In this document: one piece after another, positions 13,957-20,451 of the stretch
Numbering within the stretch: position 1 is the stretch's first letter
Layout of the letters: each line of letters starts with the position of its first letter
Virus record (IMG/VR): IMGVR_UViG_3300042560_000304
Coordinates: 1-22,925 of that record
From: a virus
Reading direction: 5' to 3' (one strand)
Length of the DNA: 22,925 nt
The notes under the pieces: model-generated
What the model saw: the letters and a program-made list of their open reading frames with translations, nothing else
Databases searched by the model: none
Told to the model about the DNA's origin: nothing
Made by a program: the position numbers and the translations under genes

Positions 13957-16334
13957 TGTCAGTCTTTCACGAGAACATGCTGATCGGCGCATCCGGTCAG
14001 GTTGCCGCAGGGGGTATCTCACGCTCGCTGCGCTTCAACTCAGCCGACTCGGCGTACCTCAGCCGCACCCCCGCATCTGCTGGCAACCGCACCACATTTA
14101 CATGGGCTGGTTGGCTAAAGAGGGGCACCCTTAGCGGTGCCACCACTTATCAGCAAATCTTTAGTGCAGGAACAGGAATCAGCGCTAGAGATGGCTTTTT
14201 TATTGACACAGATGTAGACGATACACTGGCCTTCTATTCATCAAGCGGCCTAGCAGGAACCGCGCTGATGTTTAGAACAAATGCGGTTTTAAGGGATCCA
14301 TCCGCTTGGTATCACATCGTATTGGCAATTGACACAACTCAAGCAACAGCGGCAAATAGAGTCAAGCTGTACGTAAACGGAGTAGAACAATCTTTTGCTA
14401 CTACATCCTACCCAAGCCAGAACGCGACTGGTTACATCAACAGCACAGCCACGCACAACATTGGCGCCCATCTAAGCAGTGGCGAATATCTCTCCGGCTG
14501 CCTCGCCGACGTATTTTTTATTGATGGGTCTGCCCTGACCCCCAGCAGCTTCACCGAAACCGACGCCACCACCGGCCAGCTCGTCGAGAAGGCATACACC
14601 GGCAGCTACGGCACCAACGGCTTCCACCTGGAGTTCGCGGACAACAGTGCAGCAACCGCGACCACATTAGGGAAGGACACTAGTGGCAACGGGAACAACT
14701 GGACGCCGAACAACCTGTCCGTCACCGCTGGTGCAGGCAACGATTCGCTGGTGGATGTGCCGACCAACGGCGCGCAGACGGATACGGGCGTGGGGGGTGA
14801 GGTTAGGGGGAACTATGCAACTTTCAATCCGCTAAACAAGGGTCAATACGTAACGCTTTCAGATGGCAATTTACAGCTTGCCCATACCTCCTCGTTTCCT
14901 GGCTGTGTAGCGCAATCGACTATTGGTGTCTCATCTGGCAAATGGTATTGCGAGTTTGTACAAACGGTCGCAACCAATGGCATGGTTGGTCTTAATAGGA
15001 ATAGCGACGTACCAAACAGCCAAAACAATCCGCAGTACGCATACTTTGGTGCAAACGGAAACAAGTACGAGGGAGCTTCAGCTAGCGCATACGGAGCTTC
15101 TTGGACTACCAATGATGTAATAGGTGTCGCGCTTGATGCCGACAATGGCACGTTAGTTTTTTACAAGAACGGGGTAAGCCAAGGCACGGCGTTCTCGGGT
15201 CTAACCAGTGGTCCGTATTTCTTTGCGGCTGGTTCGGCGGGCGGCACAATGACCTACGTGGTCAACTTCGGCCAACGCGCCTTTGCCTACACAGCCCCCA
15301 GCGGCTTCAAGGCGCTCTGCACGGCAAACCTGCCCGCGCCATTAGTCACAAAGCCTAATACGGTGTTTGACACACTGCTTTACACCGGCAATGGTTCGGC
15401 TCGCAGCATCACCGGCCTAGGTTTCAATCCTGATCTGGTGTGGATTAAGGAGCGCAACGCTGCTGCGGATCATGCGCTGTATGACGCGGTGCGTGGTGTC
15501 GAGAAGCGATTGGAATCCAACACCCAAGACATCGAGGTTACAAGTGATGGAGGTGTAACAGCTTTCAACAGCGACGGGTTTTCACTCGGCACACTGGCGC
15601 AGGTCAACACCAACAACGACACCTACGTGGCGTGGGCGTGGGATGCCGGATCGAGCACAGTCACTAACAACTCGGGCTCAATTACCGGCGCCCAAGTCCG
15701 CGCCAACGCGACGGCGGGGTTTAGCGTGGTTGCCGTCACTAAAACAGGCACTGGCACTGTTGGGCATGGGTTAGGTGTAAAGCCAGAACTAATCATCCTG
15801 AAATCCCGTGCGGATGTTGATGCCTGGTATGTGCATCATTCCGCGCTGGCCGCCAACCAATCGCTGTTTTTGAACACGACTGGAGCCACAGCCACTTCTA
15901 ATGGGTATTGGAACAATACATTGCCCACCAGCACAGTGTTTTCTGTTGGTAGCGCAATTCCGAATAGCAACCTGATTGTCTATTGCTTCGCCCCAGTAGT
16001 CGGTCTCAGCGCGTACGGTTCATACACCGGTAACGGCAGCTCGGATGGGCCCTTTGTGTATACCGGGTTTAGGCCGAGATTTTTGATGATTAAAGTTACA
16101 ACGACGACAAACGTTTGGCTAATGCTAGACGCGGCAAGAGACACTTATAACGTTGTATTTAAGAATTTGAACGCGAACAGTTCCGACGCCGAAAATACAC
16201 TTTCTAATTGGGTCGATTTACTGTCCAACGGATTCAAAATTAGAAATGCAACCGATAACGCAATAAACACAAGCAACACCTATATCTACGCCGCCTTCGC
16301 CGAATCGCCCTTCAACTACGCCCGCGCACGATGA
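13956..16334 (+). CDS. Modular receptor-binding / adhesin protein (LamG, SPRY, triplicated C-terminal module)
   Basis: A 792-residue protein with visible domains. First is a LamG/concanavalin-A-like domain (about 22-230), with SRSLRFNSADSAYLSRTPAS, FTWAGWLKRG, WYHIVLAID, KLYVNGVEQ and GCLADVFFIDGSAL. A SPRY-like domain follows (about 325-440), with SGKWYCEFVQ, IGVALDADNGTLVFYKNGV and YFFAAGSAGG. Then come three related modules of roughly 95 residues (472-563, 588-682, 685-787). Each has a small Gly/Thr turn, a GFxPxxxxIK-like strand (GFNPDLVWIKER, GVKPELIILKSR, GFRPRFLMIKV) and a closing aromatic strand. It ends YIYAAFAESPFNYARAR. The modules may correspond to DUF7483 (from memory). LamG and SPRY folds bind glycans or proteins, so host-surface recognition is likely. 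Base composition changes along the gene, suggesting mosaic origin. Confidence 0.82.
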   Translation: MSVFHENMLIGASGQVAAGGISRSLRFNSADSAYLSRTPASAGNRTTFTWAGWLKRGTLSGATTYQQIFSAGTGISARDGFFIDTDVDDTLAFYSSSGLAGTALMFRTNAVLRDPSAWYHIVLAIDTTQATAANRVKLYVNGVEQSFATTSYPSQNATGYINSTATHNIGAHLSSGEYLSGCLADVFFIDGSALTPSSFTETDATTGQLVEKAYTGSYGTNGFHLEFADNSAATATTLGKDTSGNGNNWTPNNLSVTAGAGNDSLVDVPTNGAQTDTGVGGEVRGNYATFNPLNKGQYVTLSDGNLQLAHTSSFPGCVAQSTIGVSSGKWYCEFVQTVATNGMVGLNRNSDVPNSQNNPQYAYFGANGNKYEGASASAYGASWTTNDVIGVALDADNGTLVFYKNGVSQGTAFSGLTSGPYFFAAGSAGGTMTYVVNFGQRAFAYTAPSGFKALCTANLPAPLVTKPNTVFDTLLYTGNGSARSITGLGFNPDLVWIKERNAAADHALYDAVRGVEKRLESNTQDIEVTSDGGVTAFNSDGFSLGTLAQVNTNNDTYVAWAWDAGSSTVTNNSGSITGAQVRANATAGFSVVAVTKTGTGTVGHGLGVKPELIILKSRADVDAWYVHHSALAANQSLFLNTTGATATSNGYWNNTLPTSTVFSVGSAIPNSNLIVYCFAPVVGLSAYGSYTGNGSSDGPFVYTGFRPRFLMIKVTTTTNVWLMLDAARDTYNVVFKNLNANSSDAENTLSNWVDLLSNGFKIRNATDNAINTSNTYIYAAFAESPFNYARAR
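15369..15644 (+). repeat. C-terminal adhesin module, copy 1
   Basis: Residues 472-563: opens LLYTGNGSARSITGLGFNPD, contains VWIKERN, and closes NDTYVAWAWDAG. The opening is similar to copy 3 (YTGNGSSDGPFVYTGFRP). Confidence 0.65.
15717..16001 (+). repeat. C-terminal adhesin module, copy 2
   Basis: Residues 588-682: opens GFSVVAVTKTGTGTVGHGLG, then VKPELIILKSR, and closes NLIVYCFAPVVG. It is the most divergent copy at its start. Confidence 0.6.
16008..16316 (+). repeat. C-terminal adhesin module, copy 3
   Basis: Residues 685-787: opens AYGSYTGNGSSDGPFVYTGF, then RPRFLMIKV, and closes NTYIYAAFAESPF. Its DNA is more AT-rich than that of copy 1. Confidence 0.65.
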
Positions 16335-16429
16335 CCCCACTAGGGAACAAGACCTGTGTGGCGGCTTGACACGGTGGTAAGGTGGTGGAGCAGCGGTGCG
16401 CTAACACCCTGCCCCTGTGACCGCCGATT

Positions 16430-16434
16430 GGAGG
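16430..16434 (+). promoter_or_regulatory. Strong ribosome binding site
   Basis: GGAGG seven bases before the ATG at 16442. It stands out because many neighbouring late genes have none. It lies at the end of a 107-base gap (16335-16441), in which a lone TTGACA (16366-16371) has no matching -10 box. Confidence 0.7.
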
Positions 16435-16441
16435 ATCGACG

Positions 16442-16777
16442 ATGACCCAAGATTACAAGCACCCGATCACGCCACCGCCAGAGCTGGTGCAGCAGTGGGC
16501 GTCCGAGTGGATGCAACAGCAAAGTCTCAACCGCGACAATTTCATGGCCACCCGCGCCAGCCAATACGGTGCTGACCAGGAGCTGGAGGCGTGCTGTGAG
16601 TGGCTGAAGTTGGAAGGTCACGAGTACGAACATGAAGCACTTCTTGTCGCACGCCGCCCCAAGCCGCCGAGCTTGAAGGAGCAGGCGCTGGAAGCGCTTG
16701 ACCACATTGAATTTGGATACGCAACGGGCGAGTTTGGCGATACCATCCGCCGCGCCCTGGAGCAGCTCGATGACTGA
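16442..16777 (+). CDS. Hypothetical protein, cyanophage-type
   Basis: A 111-residue soluble, helical, acidic protein. The opening HPITPPPELVQQWASEW (7-23), a central ACCEWLKLEG and RRPKPPSLKEQALEALDHIE (71-90) resemble, from memory, a family common in Synechococcus genomes and phages and of unknown function. No catalytic motif is visible. It has a strong GGAGG ribosome binding site and overlaps the next gene by eight bases, so the two are a pair. Its position after the fibre genes and before the lysis block gives no firm functional hint. Confidence 0.72.
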   Translation: MTQDYKHPITPPPELVQQWASEWMQQQSLNRDNFMATRASQYGADQELEACCEWLKLEGHEYEHEALLVARRPKPPSLKEQALEALDHIEFGYATGEFGDTIRRALEQLDD

Positions 16778-17030
16778 AATCTCCCCCGCTGCGCAAGCGG
16801 TGCTGACAGCGCTCACTCAACAGGAGTACGGCCTGGACCCTGCTGACATTCCAAATGAAGCGAGGCGCATGGCCTGTGTTGCCGCCGCCGCCCTGCGAGC
16901 TGCTGCGGATCAGGTTTTCACCAGGCAACGTCTGCAGACATTAGCTTCAAAAGGAGGCGAACCGTGTGTGCTGATGACCTGGGCCAAAGACCAGTTTGAT
17001 GCCATCGCCGCCGAGCTTGAAGCCCAGTAG
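16770..17030 (+). CDS. Hypothetical protein, paired with the preceding gene
   Basis: An 86-residue protein starting TEISPAAQAVLTALTQQEYG (2-21), followed by an Ala-rich helix (RRMACVAAAALRAAADQVF) and a short C-terminal WAKDQFDAIAAELEAQ. It is almost entirely helical and has no recognisable domain. I chose the ATG at 16770, which overlaps the previous gene's end, because an upstream in-frame ATG at 16698 would lie deep inside that gene. Similar Ala-rich pieces accompany the preceding protein in picocyanobacterial phages as far as I recall. Function unknown. Confidence 0.68.
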   Translation: MTEISPAAQAVLTALTQQEYGLDPADIPNEARRMACVAAAALRAAADQVFTRQRLQTLASKGGEPCVLMTWAKDQFDAIAAELEAQ

Positions 17031-17046
17031 TCATTCCAACTAGACT
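17017..17046 (+). promoter_or_regulatory. Candidate promoter before the fibre-assembly-like gene
   Basis: TTGAAG (17017-17022) and TAGACT (17041-17046) are separated by 18 bases, and the hexamer lies 20 bases before the ATG at 17067. The TAGACT is in the gap and is not a stop codon of the previous gene. The downstream gene lacks a Shine-Dalgarno sequence. It is part of the recurring TAGA(C/T/A)T set. Confidence 0.38.
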
Positions 17047-17066
17047 GCCAGAACGGATCTAGACCC

Positions 17067-17588
17067 ATGTTCCTCCTCGACGGCCGCCCCCTCAGCCCAG
17101 ACGTGGCGTTTACCGACGTCAATGGCATCCAGCACCCGTCCAACTGGCTCAGGCTGGCCAGCCCTGAGGAGCGCGCCGAGGCAGGCATCACGGAGGTGCC
17201 TGACCCTGAACCATACGATCAGCGGTTCTACTGGGGGCCTGGTCTGCCCAAGGATCACACGCAACTGATCGAGCAGTGGACGCAGCAGACGCGCACCACC
17301 GCGAACACGCTGCTGGCTCCTACGGACTGGGTCATCATCCGCGAGGCCGACAACGGTAAGGCTGCTGACCCGCTACTCAAGACCTGGCGCGAAGACATCA
17401 GGCTGGCTACTGGTGTGAAGGTCACAGCCATCCGCGACACCCTGGACACCGACGAGCTGGCCACCTACATCACTGGCGCCAACTACCCCGTGTGGCCTGC
17501 TGACCCTTACGCGCCGCAGCCGGTGGCAGACGACACCGTGTTGTTTGCGGCCAACAGCACCAGCAGCGGGTTTAGCATGAGCGCATGA
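17067..17588 (+). CDS. Tail-fibre-assembly-like protein
   Basis: A 173-residue protein. The early part (FLLDGRPLSPDVAFTDVNGI, 2-21; HPSNWLRLASPEERAEAG, 23-40) and the motif TDWVIIREADNG followed by LKTWREDIR (86-112) match the general pattern of phage tail-fibre assembly and DUF4376-type proteins. In that pattern, TDWxxxR and a helix with Arg pairs occur after a prolyl-rich host sequence. Such proteins often act as chaperones for fibre trimerisation. The C-terminal 30 residues are Pro/Ser-rich and variable. The gene comes two genes after the large fibre genes and overlaps the next start (ATGA). The call is moderate; no search was possible. Confidence 0.6.
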   Translation: MFLLDGRPLSPDVAFTDVNGIQHPSNWLRLASPEERAEAGITEVPDPEPYDQRFYWGPGLPKDHTQLIEQWTQQTRTTANTLLAPTDWVIIREADNGKAADPLLKTWREDIRLATGVKVTAIRDTLDTDELATYITGANYPVWPADPYAPQPVADDTVLFAANSTSSGFSMSA

Positions 17589-17833
17589 TTGAGCTGATCG
17601 CTGCTGTTGCTGGGGCATCCATCAGCGTGGCTGCGATGGGCGCGATGGGCTTCAGCAAGCGCAACGATGAAGCACGGGATGCCGTGATCAGGCTCACTGC
17701 TGCGGTCGAGCACATCGCCACCCAACTCGAAGTGCTCCACAACGACATCAAAGAAGACCGCAAGGAGACTTTCTCGCGTCTTAACGGCGTCGAGCAGCGC
17801 GTCACTATGCTTGAGGCACGCCCACACCATTGA
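17585..17833 (+). CDS. Small membrane protein with coiled coil, lysis cassette
   Basis: An 82-residue protein. It has one N-terminal membrane segment (about residues 3-22, IELIAAVAGASISVAAMGAM), then a charged coiled coil with heptad spacing (about 28-78, with AVIRLTAAVEHIATQLEVLH). An N-terminal membrane helix followed by a periplasmic coiled coil resembles a short Rz-type inner spanin or a haemolysin/holin-accessory protein. The topology is opposite to XhlA, which has a C-terminal membrane helix. It lies just upstream of a second tiny membrane protein and the endolysin. The start overlaps the previous stop (ATGA). Lysis involvement is inferred from context. Confidence 0.68.
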   Translation: MIELIAAVAGASISVAAMGAMGFSKRNDEARDAVIRLTAAVEHIATQLEVLHNDIKEDRKETFSRLNGVEQRVTMLEARPHH

Positions 17834-17835
17834 CC

Positions 17836-17976
17836 ATGGACGCGCAAACCGTCGCCGTCATCGCCATTATCCTCGCCGCTGGTAGCGAGGTTATCGCGCT
17901 GACCCCGCTTAAGTCCAATAGCTGGATCCAACTGTTGCTGCAGGCACTGCGCCTGATGTTCCCTAAGCGTGGCTAA
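17836..17976 (+). CDS. Very small membrane protein, candidate holin
   Basis: A 46-residue ORF with ATG at 17836, two bases after the previous stop, and TAA at 17974-17976. The N-terminal 22 residues are a hydrophobic helix (DAQTVAVIAIILAAGSEVIA, 2-21). The rest is a Leu-rich amphipathic stretch ending LRLMFPKRG with a basic tail. This size and the basic C-terminus fit a small holin or pinholin-type protein, and the next gene is the endolysin, whose GTG start overlaps it by eight bases. Similar short proteins occur beside lysins in picocyanobacterial phages as far as I recall. No experimental class can be assigned. Confidence 0.6.
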   Translation: MDAQTVAVIAIILAAGSEVIALTPLKSNSWIQLLLQALRLMFPKRG

Positions 17977-19033
17977 GGAACCAATCAAGCTGACCGACCT
18001 GTTTCGGTACTACAAACACGGCACGCCGCACCAAATGGCGGCGATCGTTGAACTGGAAGCGGAGCTGTTAAAGGCTGCGCCGGAATTGTTTAATAAAGAC
18101 CAGGCGTGGTACAAGGCATGGCAGCAAGGCGGCAAGCTGCACAACTATGACGCGGCTGCCACGCTCATCCGCGAGTTTGAGGGCTGCCACCTGTCGGCTT
18201 ATCCGGATCCGCTTAGCGGCGGCGAGCCATGGACCATTGGCTATGGCACCACCAGATACAGCGACGGCCGTAAGGTGCAACGCGGCGACAAGATCAGCGT
18301 CATCGACGCCAACCGGCTGCTGGACCTAGAGATCGAGCGCATCGCCAGCAAACTGCGCAGCACGGTGCCGTACTGGAACGCAATGAGCGGCGACAAGCAG
18401 TGCGCGCTGATTAGCTTCGCCTACAACCTTGGCTCGGGTTTCTACGGTGCTGCTGGCTTTGAGACCATCAGCAAACGGCTCAAGGCGAAGGAGTGGCCAC
18501 AGGTGCCTGAGGCGCTGCTGCTGTACCGCAACCCCGGAACGGCCGTAGAAGCTGGCCTGCTGCGCCGCAGGCAAGCGGAAGGCAGGCTATGGGGTATTGA
18601 GTCACAAACTGCCAAGCTGAGCCCTAGCAGCCCGTTTTCAGCGCGGATCACGCCCCACATACGGCTAGGCGAGTTTGCCCTTGATCAAGAGGCGCGGCGC
18701 TTTGATCACCAGTACCAGGTTGATACAGCCGCAGAGCTGGCAGCATTCCTCGAGCGGGTGCGGGGTGCGTTCGGTGGTAAGCCGGTGGTCATCACCAGCG
18801 GGTATCGACCGTCAGCCATCAACCGCAGCGTTGGTGGTGCGAGCCAGTCAGAGCACCTCTATAACGCACCCAGTGTCGGCGCGGTGGACTTCTACATTGC
18901 AGGCGCTGACATCTACGCGGTGCAGGACTGGTGCGTCAAGCATTGGCCATACAGCACCGGCCTAGGCGCGCCTAAAGGCTTCGTGCATCTAGGGATACGC
19001 CAAGGCAAGCCGCGTCTCACCTGGCCTTATTAG
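17969..19033 (+). CDS. Bifunctional endolysin: GH24 muramidase plus M15 peptidase
   Basis: A 354-residue protein with two peptidoglycan-cutting domains. Residues about 60-210 form a phage-type GH24 lysozyme: E71 in REFEG, D80 in AYPDP and T89 in WTIGYGT make the catalytic E/D/T set, and ISFAYNLGSG (148-157) is the standard second motif. Residues about 235-350 form an M15-type (D-Ala-D-Ala carboxypeptidase-like) metal site: VVITSGYR (273-280), H296 in SQSEH, D307 in GAVDFYI and H340 in FVHLG. The N-terminal 58 residues are an unassigned helical leader with no signal peptide, so export depends on a holin. The GTG start overlaps the upstream small membrane gene. Its stop TAG is followed by CT, forming the recurring hexamer. 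Confidence 0.9.
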   Translation: MAKEPIKLTDLFRYYKHGTPHQMAAIVELEAELLKAAPELFNKDQAWYKAWQQGGKLHNYDAAATLIREFEGCHLSAYPDPLSGGEPWTIGYGTTRYSDGRKVQRGDKISVIDANRLLDLEIERIASKLRSTVPYWNAMSGDKQCALISFAYNLGSGFYGAAGFETISKRLKAKEWPQVPEALLLYRNPGTAVEAGLLRRRQAEGRLWGIESQTAKLSPSSPFSARITPHIRLGEFALDQEARRFDHQYQVDTAAELAAFLERVRGAFGGKPVVITSGYRPSAINRSVGGASQSEHLYNAPSVGAVDFYIAGADIYAVQDWCVKHWPYSTGLGAPKGFVHLGIRQGKPRLTWPY

Positions 19034-19036
19034 ACT
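19031..19036 (+). promoter_or_regulatory. Possible -10-like element before the phosphoesterase gene
   Basis: TAGACT lies 24 bases before the ATG at 19061. Its TAG is the endolysin stop codon and no -35 box is visible, so coincidence is possible. The following gene has no Shine-Dalgarno sequence. Confidence 0.2.
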
Positions 19037-19060
19037 CCTGGTGTAAGCCGATACCACGGC

Positions 19061-19912
19061 ATGGCGATTACCACGACGCGGCTGTCGCCAGAGCTGCTAG
19101 AGGTACGGATACCGTATCAGAGCAGGCAGGACTCTGCAACGTTCCTGCTTGCATCAGACATCCACCTTGACAACCCGAAATGCGACCGCAAGCTGCTGTT
19201 GCAGCACTTAGACGAGTGCAAGCAGCGCGGCGGTCGAGCGTTGATGTTTGGCGATGTCATGTGCCTTATGCAGGGCAAAAAAGACAGACGCGGCAGTAAA
19301 GGCGACATCAGGCCCGAGCATCTCGGCGGCAATTACTTTGATCTGGTGTTCCGCGAGTCAGCAGACCTGCTCAAGCCTTACGGCGACATGATCCTGATGA
19401 TGGGCGACGGCAACCACGAGACCGCTGTGCTCAACAACCAAGAGATCGACCCGCTAGAGAACGTCGTCAGGCTCATGCGTAACGATGGCGCAGTCACTGA
19501 GCACATGGGTTATCAAGGCTTCGTGCGGTTTGTGTTTTACCAGCCGACCGGCCGCGTGCGGCGCTGCACGTTGTTCTTCCACCATGGTGCATGGGGCGGC
19601 ATCATCACCAAAGGCACCATGGGCGGTGGGCGGTACGCGCAGATTGCGCCTGACGCTGACATCATGATCAACGGCCACAACCACGAACGCAGCATCGTTG
19701 CGCACCCGTGCTACCGCATCGCAGAGAACGGTAAGGCATGGATTGAGCAGCGCTGGCACTTGCAGACCGGGACCTATAAGCAGGAGTTTGGCGCTACAGG
19801 CGGCTGGGCTATTGAGCGCATCGTGATGCCTAAGTCGCTCGGCGGCATCTGGATGACGCTGCGGCCACGGGACCGTGGCGGCGTTGACATCACCTGCGAG
19901 CCAACGGTATGA
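19061..19912 (+). CDS. Calcineurin-like metallophosphoesterase
   Basis: A 283-residue enzyme with the full set of metal ligands: D33-x-H35 in ASDIHLD, G64-D65 in FGDV, GNHE (117-120), a His pair at 174-175 in FFHHGAW and GHNH (205-208). These define a two-metal-centre phosphoesterase acting on phosphate esters, possibly nucleic acid ends or nucleotides. The exact substrate cannot be read from the sequence. The first 25 residues precede the core and the last 50 hold an extra beta region. It lies after the endolysin, away from replication genes. The stop overlaps the next gene start (ATGA). Confidence 0.88.
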   Translation: MAITTTRLSPELLEVRIPYQSRQDSATFLLASDIHLDNPKCDRKLLLQHLDECKQRGGRALMFGDVMCLMQGKKDRRGSKGDIRPEHLGGNYFDLVFRESADLLKPYGDMILMMGDGNHETAVLNNQEIDPLENVVRLMRNDGAVTEHMGYQGFVRFVFYQPTGRVRRCTLFFHHGAWGGIITKGTMGGGRYAQIAPDADIMINGHNHERSIVAHPCYRIAENGKAWIEQRWHLQTGTYKQEFGATGGWAIERIVMPKSLGGIWMTLRPRDRGGVDITCEPTV

Positions 19913-20091
19913 GGCAGTACGTCCTAGAGGTGGAATACACCATCGTCGTCGAATCCGATAACGACGACCCGGAAGCGGTATCAGATGATTTCGTGGCGCG
20001 GCTCACTGAGCTAGCGCCGTCCAATGATCACATCCTGGGCTTGTCCGTCCAGGTGCTACCTATCCCTGAGCTTCGTGGATCATCTGATTGA
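19909..20091 (+). CDS. Small hypothetical protein
   Basis: A 60-residue acidic protein. It shows beta-helix-beta character: RQYVLEVEYTIVVESDNDDP (2-21), a helical AVSDDFVARLTELA, and a closing strand ILGLSVQVLPIPEL. The size and pattern are reminiscent of small ferredoxin-like or RRM-like accessory folds, but I do not recognise a family. It overlaps the phosphoesterase stop by four bases and the probable start of the HNH gene. Coupling to the phosphoesterase suggests a partner role, which is only an inference. Confidence 0.65.
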   Translation: MRQYVLEVEYTIVVESDNDDPEAVSDDFVARLTELAPSNDHILGLSVQVLPIPELRGSSD

Positions 20092-20374
20092 TGGCTCAAA
20101 CCTTATCCCGAAACGCAATGCAAAGCATTCATTCAGAAAACAAATATTCGAAGCATGGGGCCATCAATGCGCGTACTGCGGCGTACTGGCTGACACGCTG
20201 GACCATGTGAAGCCACGCCATAAGGGCGGCGCCACAGTTGCTGAGAATTTGGTGCCAGCGTGCAAAAATTGCAACCGTCGCAAAGGCAGCGAAGAATGGC
20301 GCGAATGGTTCAGCCGTCAAGATTCATGGACCGTTGACCGCGTGCTAAAGATTCAGGACTGGTTGATTGATTAA
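20075..20374 (+). CDS. HNH homing-type endonuclease
   Basis: A small HNH nuclease. From a GTG at 20075 it is 99 residues. Its core has CAYC (a CxxC pair), LDHVKPRHKGG (the first His and the H of HNH), ENLVPACKNCNRRKG (the Asn and a second CxxC). The two CxxC pairs bind structural zinc. The start is uncertain: an ATG at 20024 would overlap the previous gene by 68 bases, while GTG 20075 overlaps by 17 and suits the typical short N-terminus (SNLIPKRNAKHSFRKQIFEA). No Shine-Dalgarno sequence is clear. It ends the plus-strand late block and meets the minus-strand sigma gene tail to tail. Such free-standing HNH genes are often mobile; function in packaging or homing is not determined. Confidence 0.82.
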   Translation: MDHLIDGSNLIPKRNAKHSFRKQIFEAWGHQCAYCGVLADTLDHVKPRHKGGATVAENLVPACKNCNRRKGSEEWREWFSRQDSWTVDRVLKIQDWLID

Positions 20375-20451
20375 GCATCTGGTGATAAAACACCATCGCC
20401 TGCCAATCTTGCGCATGGTCTCTGCACATTCCATTATAACAAACGCGCCAT

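Noticed and set aside
16366-16388. TTGACA at 16366 as a host-type promoter
   Set aside because: The hexamer is perfect, but the sequence 16-18 bases downstream (GAGCAGC) has no resemblance to a -10 box, so it is not listed as a promoter.
20091-20210. Alternative frame starting ATGGCTCAAACC at the end of the 60-residue gene
   Set aside because: It gives only about 39 residues and overlaps the HNH nuclease coding region out of frame; the HNH motifs are in another frame.
20380-20395. TGGTG/CACCA stem as a bidirectional terminator
   Set aside because: The stem is only five pairs with an A-rich loop, and no T tract follows on either strand.
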